A model generated the notes under the pieces. It made no database searches, had not been told where the DNA came from, and worked only from the letters and a program-made list of their open reading frames with translations. From contig NZ_BDCD01000031.1 in the NCBI RefSeq assembly GCF_001613325.1, positions 60,000 through 123,999 on the forward strand: a stretch of DNA of 64,000 bases, written 5' to 3'. Positions 34,676 through 43,961 of the stretch are shown in pieces; position 1 is the first letter of the stretch; every line of letters starts with the position of its first letter. A program made the translations under genes and the position numbers. Source of the stretch: Nocardia yamanashiensis NBRC 100130 (GTDB lineage: Bacteria; Actinomycetota; Actinomycetes; Mycobacteriales; Mycobacteriaceae).

Positions 34676-36416
34676 CCTCACCAAGACCGAACCGGCGGCC
34701 GGGGAGCGGCGGGCCGCGCTCTCGGTGGAATCGCTCTCGGTCACCTTCGCCACCGACGCCGGACCGGTGCACGCGGTGAGCGAGGTTTCCTACCAGGTGT
34801 TTCCGGGCGAGGTGCTGGCCGTGGTCGGCGAATCCGGGTCCGGGAAATCAGTGAGCTCACGTACCGCCATGGGGTTGCTGCCGGGCACCGCACGGGTACG
34901 TGGCACGGTGCGGCTGGGCACCGACGAGATCACCGCCATGAGCGAACGCCAACTCACCGCCCTACGAGGGGGTGCGGTGTCGATGGTGTTCCAGGAACCT
35001 GGCAGTGCGCTCGACCCGCTGTTCACCGTCGGGTATCAGATCGCCGAAGCGCTGCGCGCGCACCGGGATCTGAGCCGGAAGGCGGCCCGGGCGCGCGCGG
35101 TGGAACTGCTGCGCACGGTCGGGCTGCCCGAACCCGAACGGCGGGTGGACTATTACCCGCACCAGCTGTCCGGCGGGCAGAAGCAGCGCGTGGTGATCGC
35201 CATCGCCATCGCCTGTGAGCCGAAGGTGATCATCGCCGACGAGCCGACCACCGCGCTGGACGTCACCGTGCAGGCCGAGATCCTGGAGCTGCTGCGGGAT
35301 CTGCGCGATCGGATCGGCAGTGCCATCGTGCTGATCACGCACAATATGGGCGTGGTGGCCGATCTGGCCGATCGCGTGGTGGTGATGCGCTCGGGGCGGG
35401 TGGTCGAGGAAGCACCGGTGGATCGGCTGTTCGCCGAGCCCGCGCACGAGTACACCCGGGCGCTGCTGGCCGCGGTGCCGCATCTGGGCTCCGAGGACCG
35501 CGCGGCGGTGGAAACCGCCGCGCCCCTGGGCAAATCGGACACACCGCCCGAAACCGTGCTGGAGGTACGGGATCTGGTGGTCGAGTTCTCCGGTGGGCTC
35601 GGGCGTCCGCCGTTCCGGGCCGTTCAGGATGTCAGCTTCACCATCGCCCGTGGCGAAACGCTGGGCCTGGTGGGCGAATCCGGCTCGGGCAAATCCACCA
35701 TCGGGCGCTGCGTGGCGGTATTGCAGCGGGCCACTTCGGGATCGGTGTCGGTGCTCGGCACCGAACTCACCGCCCTGTCGGAACGGCGGCTCCGCCCGTT
35801 CCGGCAGCGTCTCGGCTTCGTCTTCCAGGACCCCGCCACCTCGCTCAACCCCCGCCTCACCGTGGGCGACTGCATCGCCGAACCCCTTGTCGTGCACCGC
35901 ACCACCGACCGCGCGGGCCGCCGCGACCGCGTCCGCCATCTTCTCGACGACGTGCAGCTCCCCGCCGGCACCGAAGGCCGCTACCCCCACGAACTCTCGG
36001 GCGGCCAACGCCAGCGCGTGAGCCTCGCCCGCGCCCTGGTCCTGAACCCCGACCTGCTCATCGCCGACGAACCCACCAGCGCCCTCGACGTCTCGGTCCA
36101 AGCCAAGGTCCTCGAACTCTTCGCCCAACTCCAAGCCGAATGCGGCTGGGCCTGCCTCTTCATCAGCCACGACCTGGCCGTCGTGGACCAACTCGCCGAC
36201 CGCATCGCCGTCCTCTGCAACGGCTCCGTCGTAGAACAAGGCACCCGGGACGACATCCTCCGCCACCCCACCCAGGACTACACCCGCCGCCTCGTAGCCG
36301 CGGTCCCCGTCCCCGACCCCGCCGAACAACGCCGCCGCCGAACCCGATCCGGAGACATGTTCGCCACCGACCAATCAGGAGCCCCCTGGTGCGAAGTCCC
36401 CCACGACATCACCTGA
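34668..36416 (+). CDS. Peptide ABC transporter double ATP-binding protein (DppD-DppF fusion)
   Basis: This 582-aa protein joins two nucleotide-binding domains. Domain 1 (about residues 20-270) has Walker A GESGSGKS, signature LSGGQKQR and Walker B VIIADEPTTALD. Domain 2 (about 300-550) has a second GESGSGKS, LSGGQRQR and LLIADEPTSALD. Two-domain fusions are common in actinobacterial peptide importers and replace separate DppD and DppF. The last third of the gene switches to almost exclusive C-ending codons. It completes the importer with the upstream permeases and lipoprotein. Confidence 0.93.
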   Translation: MTDLTKTEPAAGERRAALSVESLSVTFATDAGPVHAVSEVSYQVFPGEVLAVVGESGSGKSVSSRTAMGLLPGTARVRGTVRLGTDEITAMSERQLTALRGGAVSMVFQEPGSALDPLFTVGYQIAEALRAHRDLSRKAARARAVELLRTVGLPEPERRVDYYPHQLSGGQKQRVVIAIAIACEPKVIIADEPTTALDVTVQAEILELLRDLRDRIGSAIVLITHNMGVVADLADRVVVMRSGRVVEEAPVDRLFAEPAHEYTRALLAAVPHLGSEDRAAVETAAPLGKSDTPPETVLEVRDLVVEFSGGLGRPPFRAVQDVSFTIARGETLGLVGESGSGKSTIGRCVAVLQRATSGSVSVLGTELTALSERRLRPFRQRLGFVFQDPATSLNPRLTVGDCIAEPLVVHRTTDRAGRRDRVRHLLDDVQLPAGTEGRYPHELSGGQRQRVSLARALVLNPDLLIADEPTSALDVSVQAKVLELFAQLQAECGWACLFISHDLAVVDQLADRIAVLCNGSVVEQGTRDDILRHPTQDYTRRLVAAVPVPDPAEQRRRRTRSGDMFATDQSGAPWCEVPHDIT

Positions 36417-36462
36417 AGCCCCGTGACGTCGCGAGGCGGAGCCCTCGAGAACTCGTAGTCGG

Positions 36463-36500
36463 GGGTTCGGGGGCGAAGCCCCTGAGAGCCACGAGAGTTG
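36463..36500. repeat. Dispersed GC-rich element, copy 2
   Basis: GGGTTCGGGGGCGAAGCCCC, TGAGAG, a 3-nt spacer (CCA) and CGAGAGTTG match copy 1 at 24505 except in the spacer. It lies 47 bp after the ABC operon. A degenerate relative (GAGGCGGAGCCCTCGAGAACTCGTAG) lies just before it at about 36434. Confidence 0.8.
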
Positions 36501-36520
36501 TCCCCTCTCTCTACCCGAGG

Positions 36521-36558
36521 GGGTTCGGGGGCGAAGCCCCTGAGAGCTACGAGAGTTG
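36521..36558. repeat. Dispersed GC-rich element, copy 3
   Basis: It has the same core and the GAGAG...CGAGAG tail with a CTA spacer, 58 bp after copy 2 in the same orientation. The pair fills the gap between the peptide importer and purM and may act as terminator or transcript-end hairpins. Confidence 0.8.
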
Positions 36559-36653
36559 GTAATACACCATTCCGGGTGCAAAGGCGTTATTGGACTCCGG
36601 TACCGTGAGCAGGCATCTATCCACCCCGATTCGGCTTGGAGCTCTCCCCGACA

Positions 36654-37733
<1,080 letters not shown>

Positions 37734-37752
37734 GCCCTGCGGCACAACGAAA

Positions 37753-37787
37753 TCGGCCCCGATCACCACGAAAGTGATCGGGGCCGA
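37753..37787 (+). terminator. Intrinsic terminator after purM
   Basis: A perfect 14-bp stem TCGGCCCCGATCAC/GTGATCGGGGCCGA with a 7-nt loop lies 20 bp after the stop. The rest of the 37788-37970 gap holds another dyad around 37890-37923 (ACCAGTGTCCCG...CGGGACACCGGT) and no gene I can support. Confidence 0.85.
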
Positions 37788-37970
37788 GTCGTATTCGGAT
37801 CCCTGAGTCGGCGGCTGCCGGCGCGGCGCCGGCAACGATCGGGAAAACCGTTGCGGCGCGTTCACACCTGGGTGTGGACAGCAGAAAAACCACCAGTGTC
37901 CCGTCTCAGGGGCGGGACACCGGTGTTCATCGAAAAGCCCTCGACATTGCCGGAGCCTCGGCGTGTGTCA

Positions 37971-38014
37971 GCGTGCTAGGGGGGAGGCCGGTTTCGGCCT
38001 CCCCCCTAGCACGC
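37971..38014 (-). terminator. 20-bp perfect stem-loop downstream of the DUF3073 gene
   Basis: Two perfect 20-nt arms (37971-37990 and 37995-38014) flank a 4-nt loop. Core: CTAGGGGGGAGGCCG with loop GTTT. It starts 14 bp past the DUF3073 stop, so it is most simply its terminator. It is unusually long and flawless. Confidence 0.75.
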
Positions 38015-38027
38015 CGATTAATCCGAG

Positions 38028-38240
38028 TCAGCGACGCCAGTCGTCGTAGTCGCCTTCGTCCCAGCTCGACGACGATTCCTTCGTGTCGTGCTCGTCGGAG
38101 ATGACACCGCCACTCCGCTGCGAGTCTGCGGGACTTCCCGACAGCTCACGCTGAAGGCTCGTGAAGTCGGTCGACGGCGAGCTGTACTTGAGCTCGCGTG
38201 CGACCTTGGTCTGCTTTGCCTTAGCCCGGCCGCGGCCCAT
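38028..38240 (-). CDS. DUF3073 family small protein (Rv0810c orthologue)
   Basis: A 70-aa highly charged protein of unknown function conserved across actinobacteria downstream of purM. The N-terminus MGRGRAKAKQTKVARELKY is the family hallmark. The C-terminal half is Ser/Asp/Glu-rich (KESSSSWDEGDYDDW) and probably disordered. It is transcribed toward purM and ends at the 20-bp hairpin. Confidence 0.92.
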   Translation of the reverse strand: MGRGRAKAKQTKVARELKYSSPSTDFTSLQRELSGSPADSQRSGGVISDEHDTKESSSSWDEGDYDDWRR

Positions 38241-38310
38241 GGCTGACCCCCTCGCGTCACTGCGGGGCGGCCTGGGGATTGTTGGCGGCCCCGTTCGAAT
38301 TAATAATCTT

Positions 38311-38338
38311 CCTGACAGACACTTTAGCGTGTGTCAGG
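38311..38338. promoter_or_regulatory. Imperfect inverted repeat upstream of DUF3073
   Basis: CCTGACAGACAC and GCGTGTGTCAGG form 12-bp arms with 10 matches around TTTA. It lies about 70 bp upstream of the DUF3073 start beside an AT-rich patch (AATTAATAATCTT). It is a candidate operator or transcript structure; no binding protein is evident. Confidence 0.4.
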
Positions 38339-38425
38339 CGGTCGCGCTTCCAGGAGTGGGGGAGAAACCGTGGAAGTGCCGCGAGCAGCCCGCCGCGACC
38401 GGAAGATCGCGGCGTCGACCGGGGG

Positions 38426-39388
38426 TTACAGCACCCCCGGAATGGCCCGGATGATGCCCACGCGGGCATCGCCGCCGAGCACCGCCGGAGCCGCCAGTTC
38501 GGCGTGCTCATCAGTCCATTCGATGCCCATGCGCTGCAGGATGGCCGAGGTCAGCGGTAGTCGCGCGCGATCCGCGCCATCGTCGATCTTGTACGCGAAG
38601 GCCGAGCCGTCCGGGAGCGCGCCGGCGTGCACGCCGTCCGCGCCGATCTTGCACACCAGTCCGGGGGTCGCCGACATGACGCGCAGATCCGGGCCGTCCG
38701 TGCCGGAAATCACTCGCGGATGGGCGCGAATCGCATCCGCGATCCGGCGTTCCGGGCTACCTTCCGGCGCGGTCGCCAGGGTGGCGTAGGCACGCGCGAG
38801 GTTCACCAGCGACACCGGGACGATGGGCAGGCCGCAGCCGTCGATGCCCAGATCGGTCTCCGGTTCGCCGGTCACGTCGGCGATGGTCGCCAGCACCGCC
38901 TGCTGCAGCGGGTGCCCAATATCGAGGTAACCGCGGGTCGGCCAGTCATTGATCTTGCAGGTGGCGAGCATGGCCGCGTGCTTGCCGGAGCAGTTCATGA
39001 AGATCCGGCGGGCGGCCTTGGCCCGGGTGCTCCCGGCCAGCGCCTGGGCCCGGGCCTGCTCCTCGAAGGGCAGGTCGGGCGGGCATTCCAGATCGTCCTC
39101 GGTGAATCCGAAGCGATCCAGCAGCCGCTGCACCAGCTCCACATGGTCGGCCTCGCCGAAGTGTGAGGCCGTGGCGATGGCCAGCTCGGCCTGGTCCAGC
39201 GGTTCGAAACCATTGCGCAGCAAGGTCAGCGCCTGCAGCGGCTTGTTGGTGGACCGCGGGAAGATCGGGCCGTGCACGGCGCCGAGTTCGAACCGCGGAT
39301 CGCCGTCGGGGCCCAGGATCACCAGCGAACCGCGATGCACGCATTCGCGGAAACCCGACCGGACCACCTCGACCAGGTCCACGCTCAT
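38426..39388 (-). CDS. Asparaginase (thermolabile/type II-like, PF06089 family)
   Basis: A 320-aa protein of the Rhizobium-type asparaginase family, which hydrolyses asparagine to aspartate and ammonia. Signature blocks are VVRSGFRECVHRGSLVIL, RSTNKPLQAL, ASHFGEADHVELV, NCSGKHAAMLATC (nucleophile/Lys region), IDGCGLPIVPVSL and TPGLVCKIGADGVHAGALPDG. There is no signal peptide, so it is cytosolic. It is the last gene of a three-gene minus operon with 4-nt overlaps (ygfZ, MOSC, asparaginase). Confidence 0.88.
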   Translation of the reverse strand: MSVDLVEVVRSGFRECVHRGSLVILGPDGDPRFELGAVHGPIFPRSTNKPLQALTLLRNGFEPLDQAELAIATASHFGEADHVELVQRLLDRFGFTEDDLECPPDLPFEEQARAQALAGSTRAKAARRIFMNCSGKHAAMLATCKINDWPTRGYLDIGHPLQQAVLATIADVTGEPETDLGIDGCGLPIVPVSLVNLARAYATLATAPEGSPERRIADAIRAHPRVISGTDGPDLRVMSATPGLVCKIGADGVHAGALPDGSAFAYKIDDGADRARLPLTSAILQRMGIEWTDEHAELAAPAVLGGDARVGIIRAIPGVL

Positions 39389-40062
39389 GAAATCGCTCCT
39401 GCCTGGTCCGCCGCCTTGGCGGCATTGAGGTGACGGCGGCGGTGCCGCTCGATCTGCATGCGGACGTCATCGGAGATGGTGGGCTCCGCCTCCAGCAGCA
39501 GATCCAGCTTGGCCAGATCCGTACCGGTGAACAGGTCCCGCACGGTGATGCCGTGCGCGGGGACGCGCACCACGCGCACCTCGTCGCCCGCACCGATCGT
39601 GCCCTCGGTCAGGACGCGCAGATACGCGCCCGTATTCGCCTGCAGCGTGAAGCGTTTCACCCACTGCTGCTCACCGGTCCACTGCTGGAAGGTCGCGCAC
39701 GGGACGCGCGGCGCGGACACCTCCAGCAGCGTTTCGCCGACGGCCCAGTGCGCGCCGAGCACGGCATCACTGACGGGCAGACCCCGCACCCGCAGGTTCT
39801 CGCCGAACCAGCCCGCGGGCAGTTCCCGGCCGAGTTCGGCGGCCCAGTTCCGCGCGTCTTCCTCGGCATAGGCGTAGACGGCCTGGTGCACGCCGCCGTG
39901 ATGCTTGGTATCGCACACATGGTCGCCGTCCAGGCCGAGCGCGCGCACCGGAACCCGGTGCGGCACCGGGCGTTTGTCGATGGCGGTGCGCCCGACGCGG
40001 GTGTTCACCTCGATCTCGGCGTGCACCACGCAGACGGCCGAGATCAGGCCGGTGGCGCTCAC
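39385..40062 (-). CDS. MOSC domain-containing protein (YiiM-like)
   Basis: A 225-aa MOSC-domain protein. GLDGDHVCDTKHHGGVHQAVYAYA, WFGENLRVRGL and the Cys in PRVPCATFQQW (a molybdenum-cofactor-binding Cys in the family) are visible. It is followed by a C-terminal 3-alpha segment (HGITVRDLFTG...). YiiM-type proteins reduce N-hydroxylated compounds using Moco. It overlaps both neighbours by 4 nt. Confidence 0.88.
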   Translation of the reverse strand: MSATGLISAVCVVHAEIEVNTRVGRTAIDKRPVPHRVPVRALGLDGDHVCDTKHHGGVHQAVYAYAEEDARNWAAELGRELPAGWFGENLRVRGLPVSDAVLGAHWAVGETLLEVSAPRVPCATFQQWTGEQQWVKRFTLQANTGAYLRVLTEGTIGAGDEVRVVRVPAHGITVRDLFTGTDLAKLDLLLEAEPTISDDVRMQIERHRRRHLNAAKAADQAGAIS

Positions 40063-41174
40063 CGGCCGCGCAGCTTCTCGACGGCGAGCCGGCCGGCCTG
40101 CGGTTCGTCATGCGCGGGCACCGAATCCGCGTCGATCGAGGCGGCGCACGGGCCGGCCTCCAGCGCGGTGTCGGCGGGGATATTGCGTTTGATCAAAGCC
40201 AGTGCGACGGGACCGAATTCGAAGTGGTCGACCACGGTTCCCAGCACGCCCACCGCGCGCCCGCCGGCGGTGACGGCATCGCCGGGGACCGGGCGGCCGT
40301 CGGCGGAACCGTCCAGGTGCAGCAGCACCAGGTGCCGGGGCGGCTTGCCCAGATTGTGCACCCGGGCCACCGTCTCCTGGCCGCGATAGCAGCCCTTGTT
40401 CAGGTGCACCGCACCGTGTTCGGCGGGGCCGCCGATCCAGTTCACCTCGTGCGGGATGGTGCGGTCGTCGGTATCGAGGCCGATGCGCGGGCGCAGCGCG
40501 AGCACCCGCAGCGCCTCGAACGTCCACATGCCCGCGGCCGCCGCGCCCGCGTCACGCAGCCTGGTCCACCAGGCCGCCAGTTCGGCGCGGGGGACGATGA
40601 GATCGAAGGAATCGGCGGTGGGCCAGGGCATCCGGCGGATGAAACCGCCGCCGGGCAGGGCCACCGCGCGCAAGGTATCGGGCAGCGCCGCGATGCCGAG
40701 GGTTTCGGTGAGTGTGTTGGCCTCCGGGCCGAGCAGGCTCAGCACGGCGTAATCCGGCGCGGCTTCCGGCTTGGCGTCGGCCCAGAACACCATCTTCTGC
40801 AGGAAGCCCAGCAGCTCCGCGCCGCGTTCGGCCTCGGTGTCGATGAACAGGGTGCCGTCCAGATCGGTCAGCACGAAGTGGTGCTGCACGCGGCCGTTGA
40901 GATCGAGATCCAGATTCTCCGCCGACTCGCCGTCGCCGAGATTCGCGACATGCTGACTGGAGATGGTGTGCAGCCAGCTCAGCCGTTCCTTGCCGGTGAT
41001 CGTCAGCACGAATCGGTGGGAGCGATCAACCACCGCCACCCGCGCTACCGCCGCGCGTTGTTCGCCGAAGGGATCGCCGTAATGCCACGCCACCGCGGCA
41101 TCCGGTGACTCCGGCGGCCCCGCGACAGCCCCTGGAACCTGCAGAATCGGACTGGGTGTAACCGAGGAGGACAC
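40059..41174 (-). CDS. ygfZ: Folate-binding protein YgfZ (Fe-S cluster maintenance)
   Basis: A 371-aa GcvT-like protein with the diagnostic motif KGCYRGQE and tetrahydrofolate-binding N-terminal domains (SHRFVLTITGKERLSWLHTISSQ). YgfZ proteins support assembly or repair of some Fe-S enzymes; Fe-S PurF nearby may be one client (inference). It is the Rv0811c orthologue by position. It starts a three-gene minus operon. The 41175-41365 gap to the divergent pabC-like gene has no recognisable gene. Confidence 0.9.
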   Translation of the reverse strand: MSSSVTPSPILQVPGAVAGPPESPDAAVAWHYGDPFGEQRAAVARVAVVDRSHRFVLTITGKERLSWLHTISSQHVANLGDGESAENLDLDLNGRVQHHFVLTDLDGTLFIDTEAERGAELLGFLQKMVFWADAKPEAAPDYAVLSLLGPEANTLTETLGIAALPDTLRAVALPGGGFIRRMPWPTADSFDLIVPRAELAAWWTRLRDAGAAAAGMWTFEALRVLALRPRIGLDTDDRTIPHEVNWIGGPAEHGAVHLNKGCYRGQETVARVHNLGKPPRHLVLLHLDGSADGRPVPGDAVTAGGRAVGVLGTVVDHFEFGPVALALIKRNIPADTALEAGPCAASIDADSVPAHDEPQAGRLAVEKLRGR

Positions 41175-41365
41175 CCTCCTACCCTATCCGCCTCTCCGGG
41201 ACTTTCGGCGCACGGCCTGGGAGCCATTGCCCGCTATGCGGGCGTGCCGGCGGCTGAGAGCGACGACGATCACAGACATCGCCTCCCGCCGGGGTCAGGT
41301 GGATTGACGGGTTCGCCGGTGCGGTAATCGCTCGGCGACGGGCTGGTTCCCCTAGGCTCGGTCGC

Positions 41366-42289
41366 ATGGTGGAACGGGTTCTGGTGACACTCGACGGCGC
41401 GATCCGGGATCCGGACGCGCCGTTGTTGTATGCGGACGATATCGGCGCGCTACGGGGCGACGGGGTATTCGAGACGGTGCTGGTGCGGGAGGGAACAGCG
41501 TGTTCGCTCGAACTACATCTGGCGCGACTACGGCGTTCGGCGGAGGCCCTGGATCTGCCGGCGCCGGATCTGGACGCCTGGCGCAAGGCCGCGCAGATCG
41601 CCGCGAAGGAGTGGGGGAGCGAGCGCGAGGGCATGCTGCGCATCACACTCACCCGTGGCCGGGAGAGCGAGCAAGTCGTTGGCAAACCATCAGCTAACAA
41701 GGGTGGGGAGCTGTCCGGGGCCGAAGCGCCCACTACCGGATACGTTTTGGTGCAGGCGGTCGCCGATCGGGTGAAAACCGCGCGGGCCGAAGGCGTTTCG
41801 GTCATCACGCTGTCGCGGGGCATCTCGATCGATCTGGCGCAGGCCGCGCCGTGGCAGCTGCTGGGCGCGAAAACCCTGTCGTACGCGACGAATATGTCCG
41901 CGCTGCGGTTCGCGCAGCGGATGGGGGCCGACGATGTCATATTCACCAGCACCGAGCATCGCGTGCTCGAGGGGCCGCGCTCGACCGTGGTGGTGCAGCG
42001 TGGAAATCAGCTGATCACGCCGCCCGCCAAGAACGGCGTGCTGCCCGGGACCACGCAGCGGGCGCTGTACACGGTGGCGGAGAAGGCCGGGTGGGAGTGC
42101 TCGTACGCGCCGCTGTTCACCGCCGATCTGATCACCGCGGACAGCGTCTGGATGCTGTCCAGCGTGACCCTCGCGGCCCGGGTGAAATCGCTCGACGGAT
42201 TGCGAATGTCGGCCAATGACAAGGCCGCCGAGATCAGTGCCATGGTGGACAGGGGGATCGCGCTGCCCGGCAGTATTGCCGATTGGTAA
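41366..42289 (+). CDS. pabC: Aminodeoxychorismate lyase / class IV aminotransferase (Rv0812 orthologue)
   Basis: A 307-aa PLP-dependent fold-type IV enzyme. The PLP lysine is in QLLGAKTLSYATNM. RGDGVFETVLVREGT near the start and GVLPGTTQRALY (phosphate-binding) are typical. The likely reaction is 4-amino-4-deoxychorismate to p-aminobenzoate for folate; a D-amino-acid or branched-chain transaminase role cannot be ruled out by eye. A 12-residue Ser/Gly-rich insertion (KPSANKGGELSG) interrupts the usual RGRES...GY strand. Confidence 0.85.
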   Translation: MVERVLVTLDGAIRDPDAPLLYADDIGALRGDGVFETVLVREGTACSLELHLARLRRSAEALDLPAPDLDAWRKAAQIAAKEWGSEREGMLRITLTRGRESEQVVGKPSANKGGELSGAEAPTTGYVLVQAVADRVKTARAEGVSVITLSRGISIDLAQAAPWQLLGAKTLSYATNMSALRFAQRMGADDVIFTSTEHRVLEGPRSTVVVQRGNQLITPPAKNGVLPGTTQRALYTVAEKAGWECSYAPLFTADLITADSVWMLSSVTLAARVKSLDGLRMSANDKAAEISAMVDRGIALPGSIADW

Positions 42290-42443
42290 TGCGGACTCCA
42301 GGGTCTGTTTCCTCTCTCGCGTCTGACCTCCGACCTCGGGTTTCGGGACTTCGGTAGCCGAAACGTCACATGCTGGCAAATTTGGCGCACACTGTGGCGC
42401 GTCGCATGTTGATCTGAAGTCCAGTGGGCGTAGTGTCGAGTTA

Positions 42444-42459
42444 CTACGTCATGTCGTAG
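42444..42459. promoter_or_regulatory. Inverted repeat CTACG-N6-CGTAG before cydA
   Basis: This lies 18 bp before the cydA ATG. The sequence around it (TAGTGTCGAGTTACTACGTCATGTCGTAG) also has a direct TGTCG repeat. The 42290-42443 stretch upstream has no gene. In mycobacteria cydAB is controlled by CRP and redox regulators; this site does not match a CRP box, so the cognate factor is unknown. Confidence 0.35.
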
Positions 42460-42476
42460 ATCGGCAGGGAGGTCGG

Positions 42477-43952
42477 ATGAGCGCCGTAGACGTCGCGCGC
42501 TGGCAGTTCGGTATCACCACCGTTTACCACTTCATTTTCGTGCCGCTCACCATCGGCCTCGCCCCGCTCGTCGCGGTGATGCAGACGGCGTGGGTGGTCA
42601 CCGGAAACGAACGCTGGTACCGGCTCACCAAATTCTTCGGGAAGCTGTTCCTGATCAACTTCGCGCTCGGTGTCGCCACCGGCATCGTGCAGGAATTCCA
42701 GTTCGGCATGAACTGGAGCGAATACTCCCGCTTCGTCGGTGACGTCTTCGGCGCGCCCCTGGCCATGGAGGCGCTGGTCGCCTTCTTCCTGGAATCCACC
42801 TTCCTCGGACTGTGGATCTTCGGCTGGACGCGACTGCCGAAAAAGGTGCACCTGGCCTGCATCTGGCTGGTCGCCATCGGCGTCAACGCCTCGGCGTACT
42901 TCATCATCGCCGCCAACTCGTTCATGCAGCATCCGGTCGGGGCCAGGTACAACCCCGAGCGGGGACGCGCCGAACTCGAAAGCATCTGGGCGGTCATCAC
43001 CAACAACACCACCCTCGCGGCCTTCCCGCACGTGGTCGCCGGCGCCTTCCTGACCTCCGGCACCTTCGTCGCCGCCGTGGCCGGCTGGTGGATGGTGAAG
43101 AAGGTCCGGCAGAGCAAGCTCACCGGCGACGCCTCCCTGCTCGACGAGGCTCGCGACCTGTGGCGGCCCGCCGGCAAGCTCGGCATGTGGGTGATCGCCC
43201 TCGCCGCCATCGGGCTCTTCATCACCGGTGACATCCAGGGCAAGCTGATGTTCAAACAGCAGCCCATGAAGATGGCGTCGGCCGAATCGCTGTGCACCAC
43301 ACAGGTGGACCCCGACTTCTCGGTCCTCACCATCGGCACGCACAACAATTGCGACAGCGTCGATCACCTCATCGAAGTGCCGTACGTGCTGCCGTTCCTG
43401 GCCGAGGGCAAGTTCAGCGACGTCGAACTCAAGGGCGTCAAGAACCTGCAGGTCGAATACAACGAGAAGTACGGCATCGGCGACTACCGGCCCAACCTGT
43501 TCGTCACCTACTGGTCCTTCCGCGCCATGATCGGCTTCATGGCGGGCCCGATCCTGTTGCTGCTGGCCGGATTCTGGGTCACCCGGCGTGGGCGGCTGCC
43601 GGATCAGAAGTGGTACTCGTGGTTGTGCGTGCTGGCCATCTTCACGCCGTTCCTGGGCAACAGCGCCGGCTGGGTGTTCACCGAGATGGGCCGCCAGCCG
43701 TGGGTGGTCGCGCCCAACCCGACCGGGGACCAGCACATCCGGATGACGGTGCAGCAGGGCGTATCCGGGGTCTCGCCGGGCACCGTGCTCACCTCGCTCA
43801 TCGTGTTCACCGTGCTCTACGGGCTGCTCGCGGTCGCCTGGTTCTACCTGATGCGGCGCTACGTGATCGTCGGACCCGAACCGGCACAGGACGATTCGGA
43901 TACCCCGAAGATGACCGGGGACTCCGTCGACAAGCTTTCGTTCGCCTACTAG
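42477..43952 (+). CDS. cydA: Cytochrome bd ubiquinol/menaquinol oxidase subunit I
   Basis: The 491-aa heme-bearing subunit of the high-affinity terminal oxidase, which reduces O2 without pumping protons. The heme b595 His is in TVYHFIFVPLTIG. The acidic pathway residues lie in ATGIVQEFQFGMNW and PLAMEALVAFFLEST. The quinol (Q) loop is the short version. GWVFTEMGRQPW is the conserved C-terminal block. GGGAGGTCGG precedes the ATG. It begins cydABDC. Confidence 0.97.
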   Translation: MSAVDVARWQFGITTVYHFIFVPLTIGLAPLVAVMQTAWVVTGNERWYRLTKFFGKLFLINFALGVATGIVQEFQFGMNWSEYSRFVGDVFGAPLAMEALVAFFLESTFLGLWIFGWTRLPKKVHLACIWLVAIGVNASAYFIIAANSFMQHPVGARYNPERGRAELESIWAVITNNTTLAAFPHVVAGAFLTSGTFVAAVAGWWMVKKVRQSKLTGDASLLDEARDLWRPAGKLGMWVIALAAIGLFITGDIQGKLMFKQQPMKMASAESLCTTQVDPDFSVLTIGTHNNCDSVDHLIEVPYVLPFLAEGKFSDVELKGVKNLQVEYNEKYGIGDYRPNLFVTYWSFRAMIGFMAGPILLLLAGFWVTRRGRLPDQKWYSWLCVLAIFTPFLGNSAGWVFTEMGRQPWVVAPNPTGDQHIRMTVQQGVSGVSPGTVLTSLIVFTVLYGLLAVAWFYLMRRYVIVGPEPAQDDSDTPKMTGDSVDKLSFAY

Positions 43953-43961
43953 GAGACGGCG

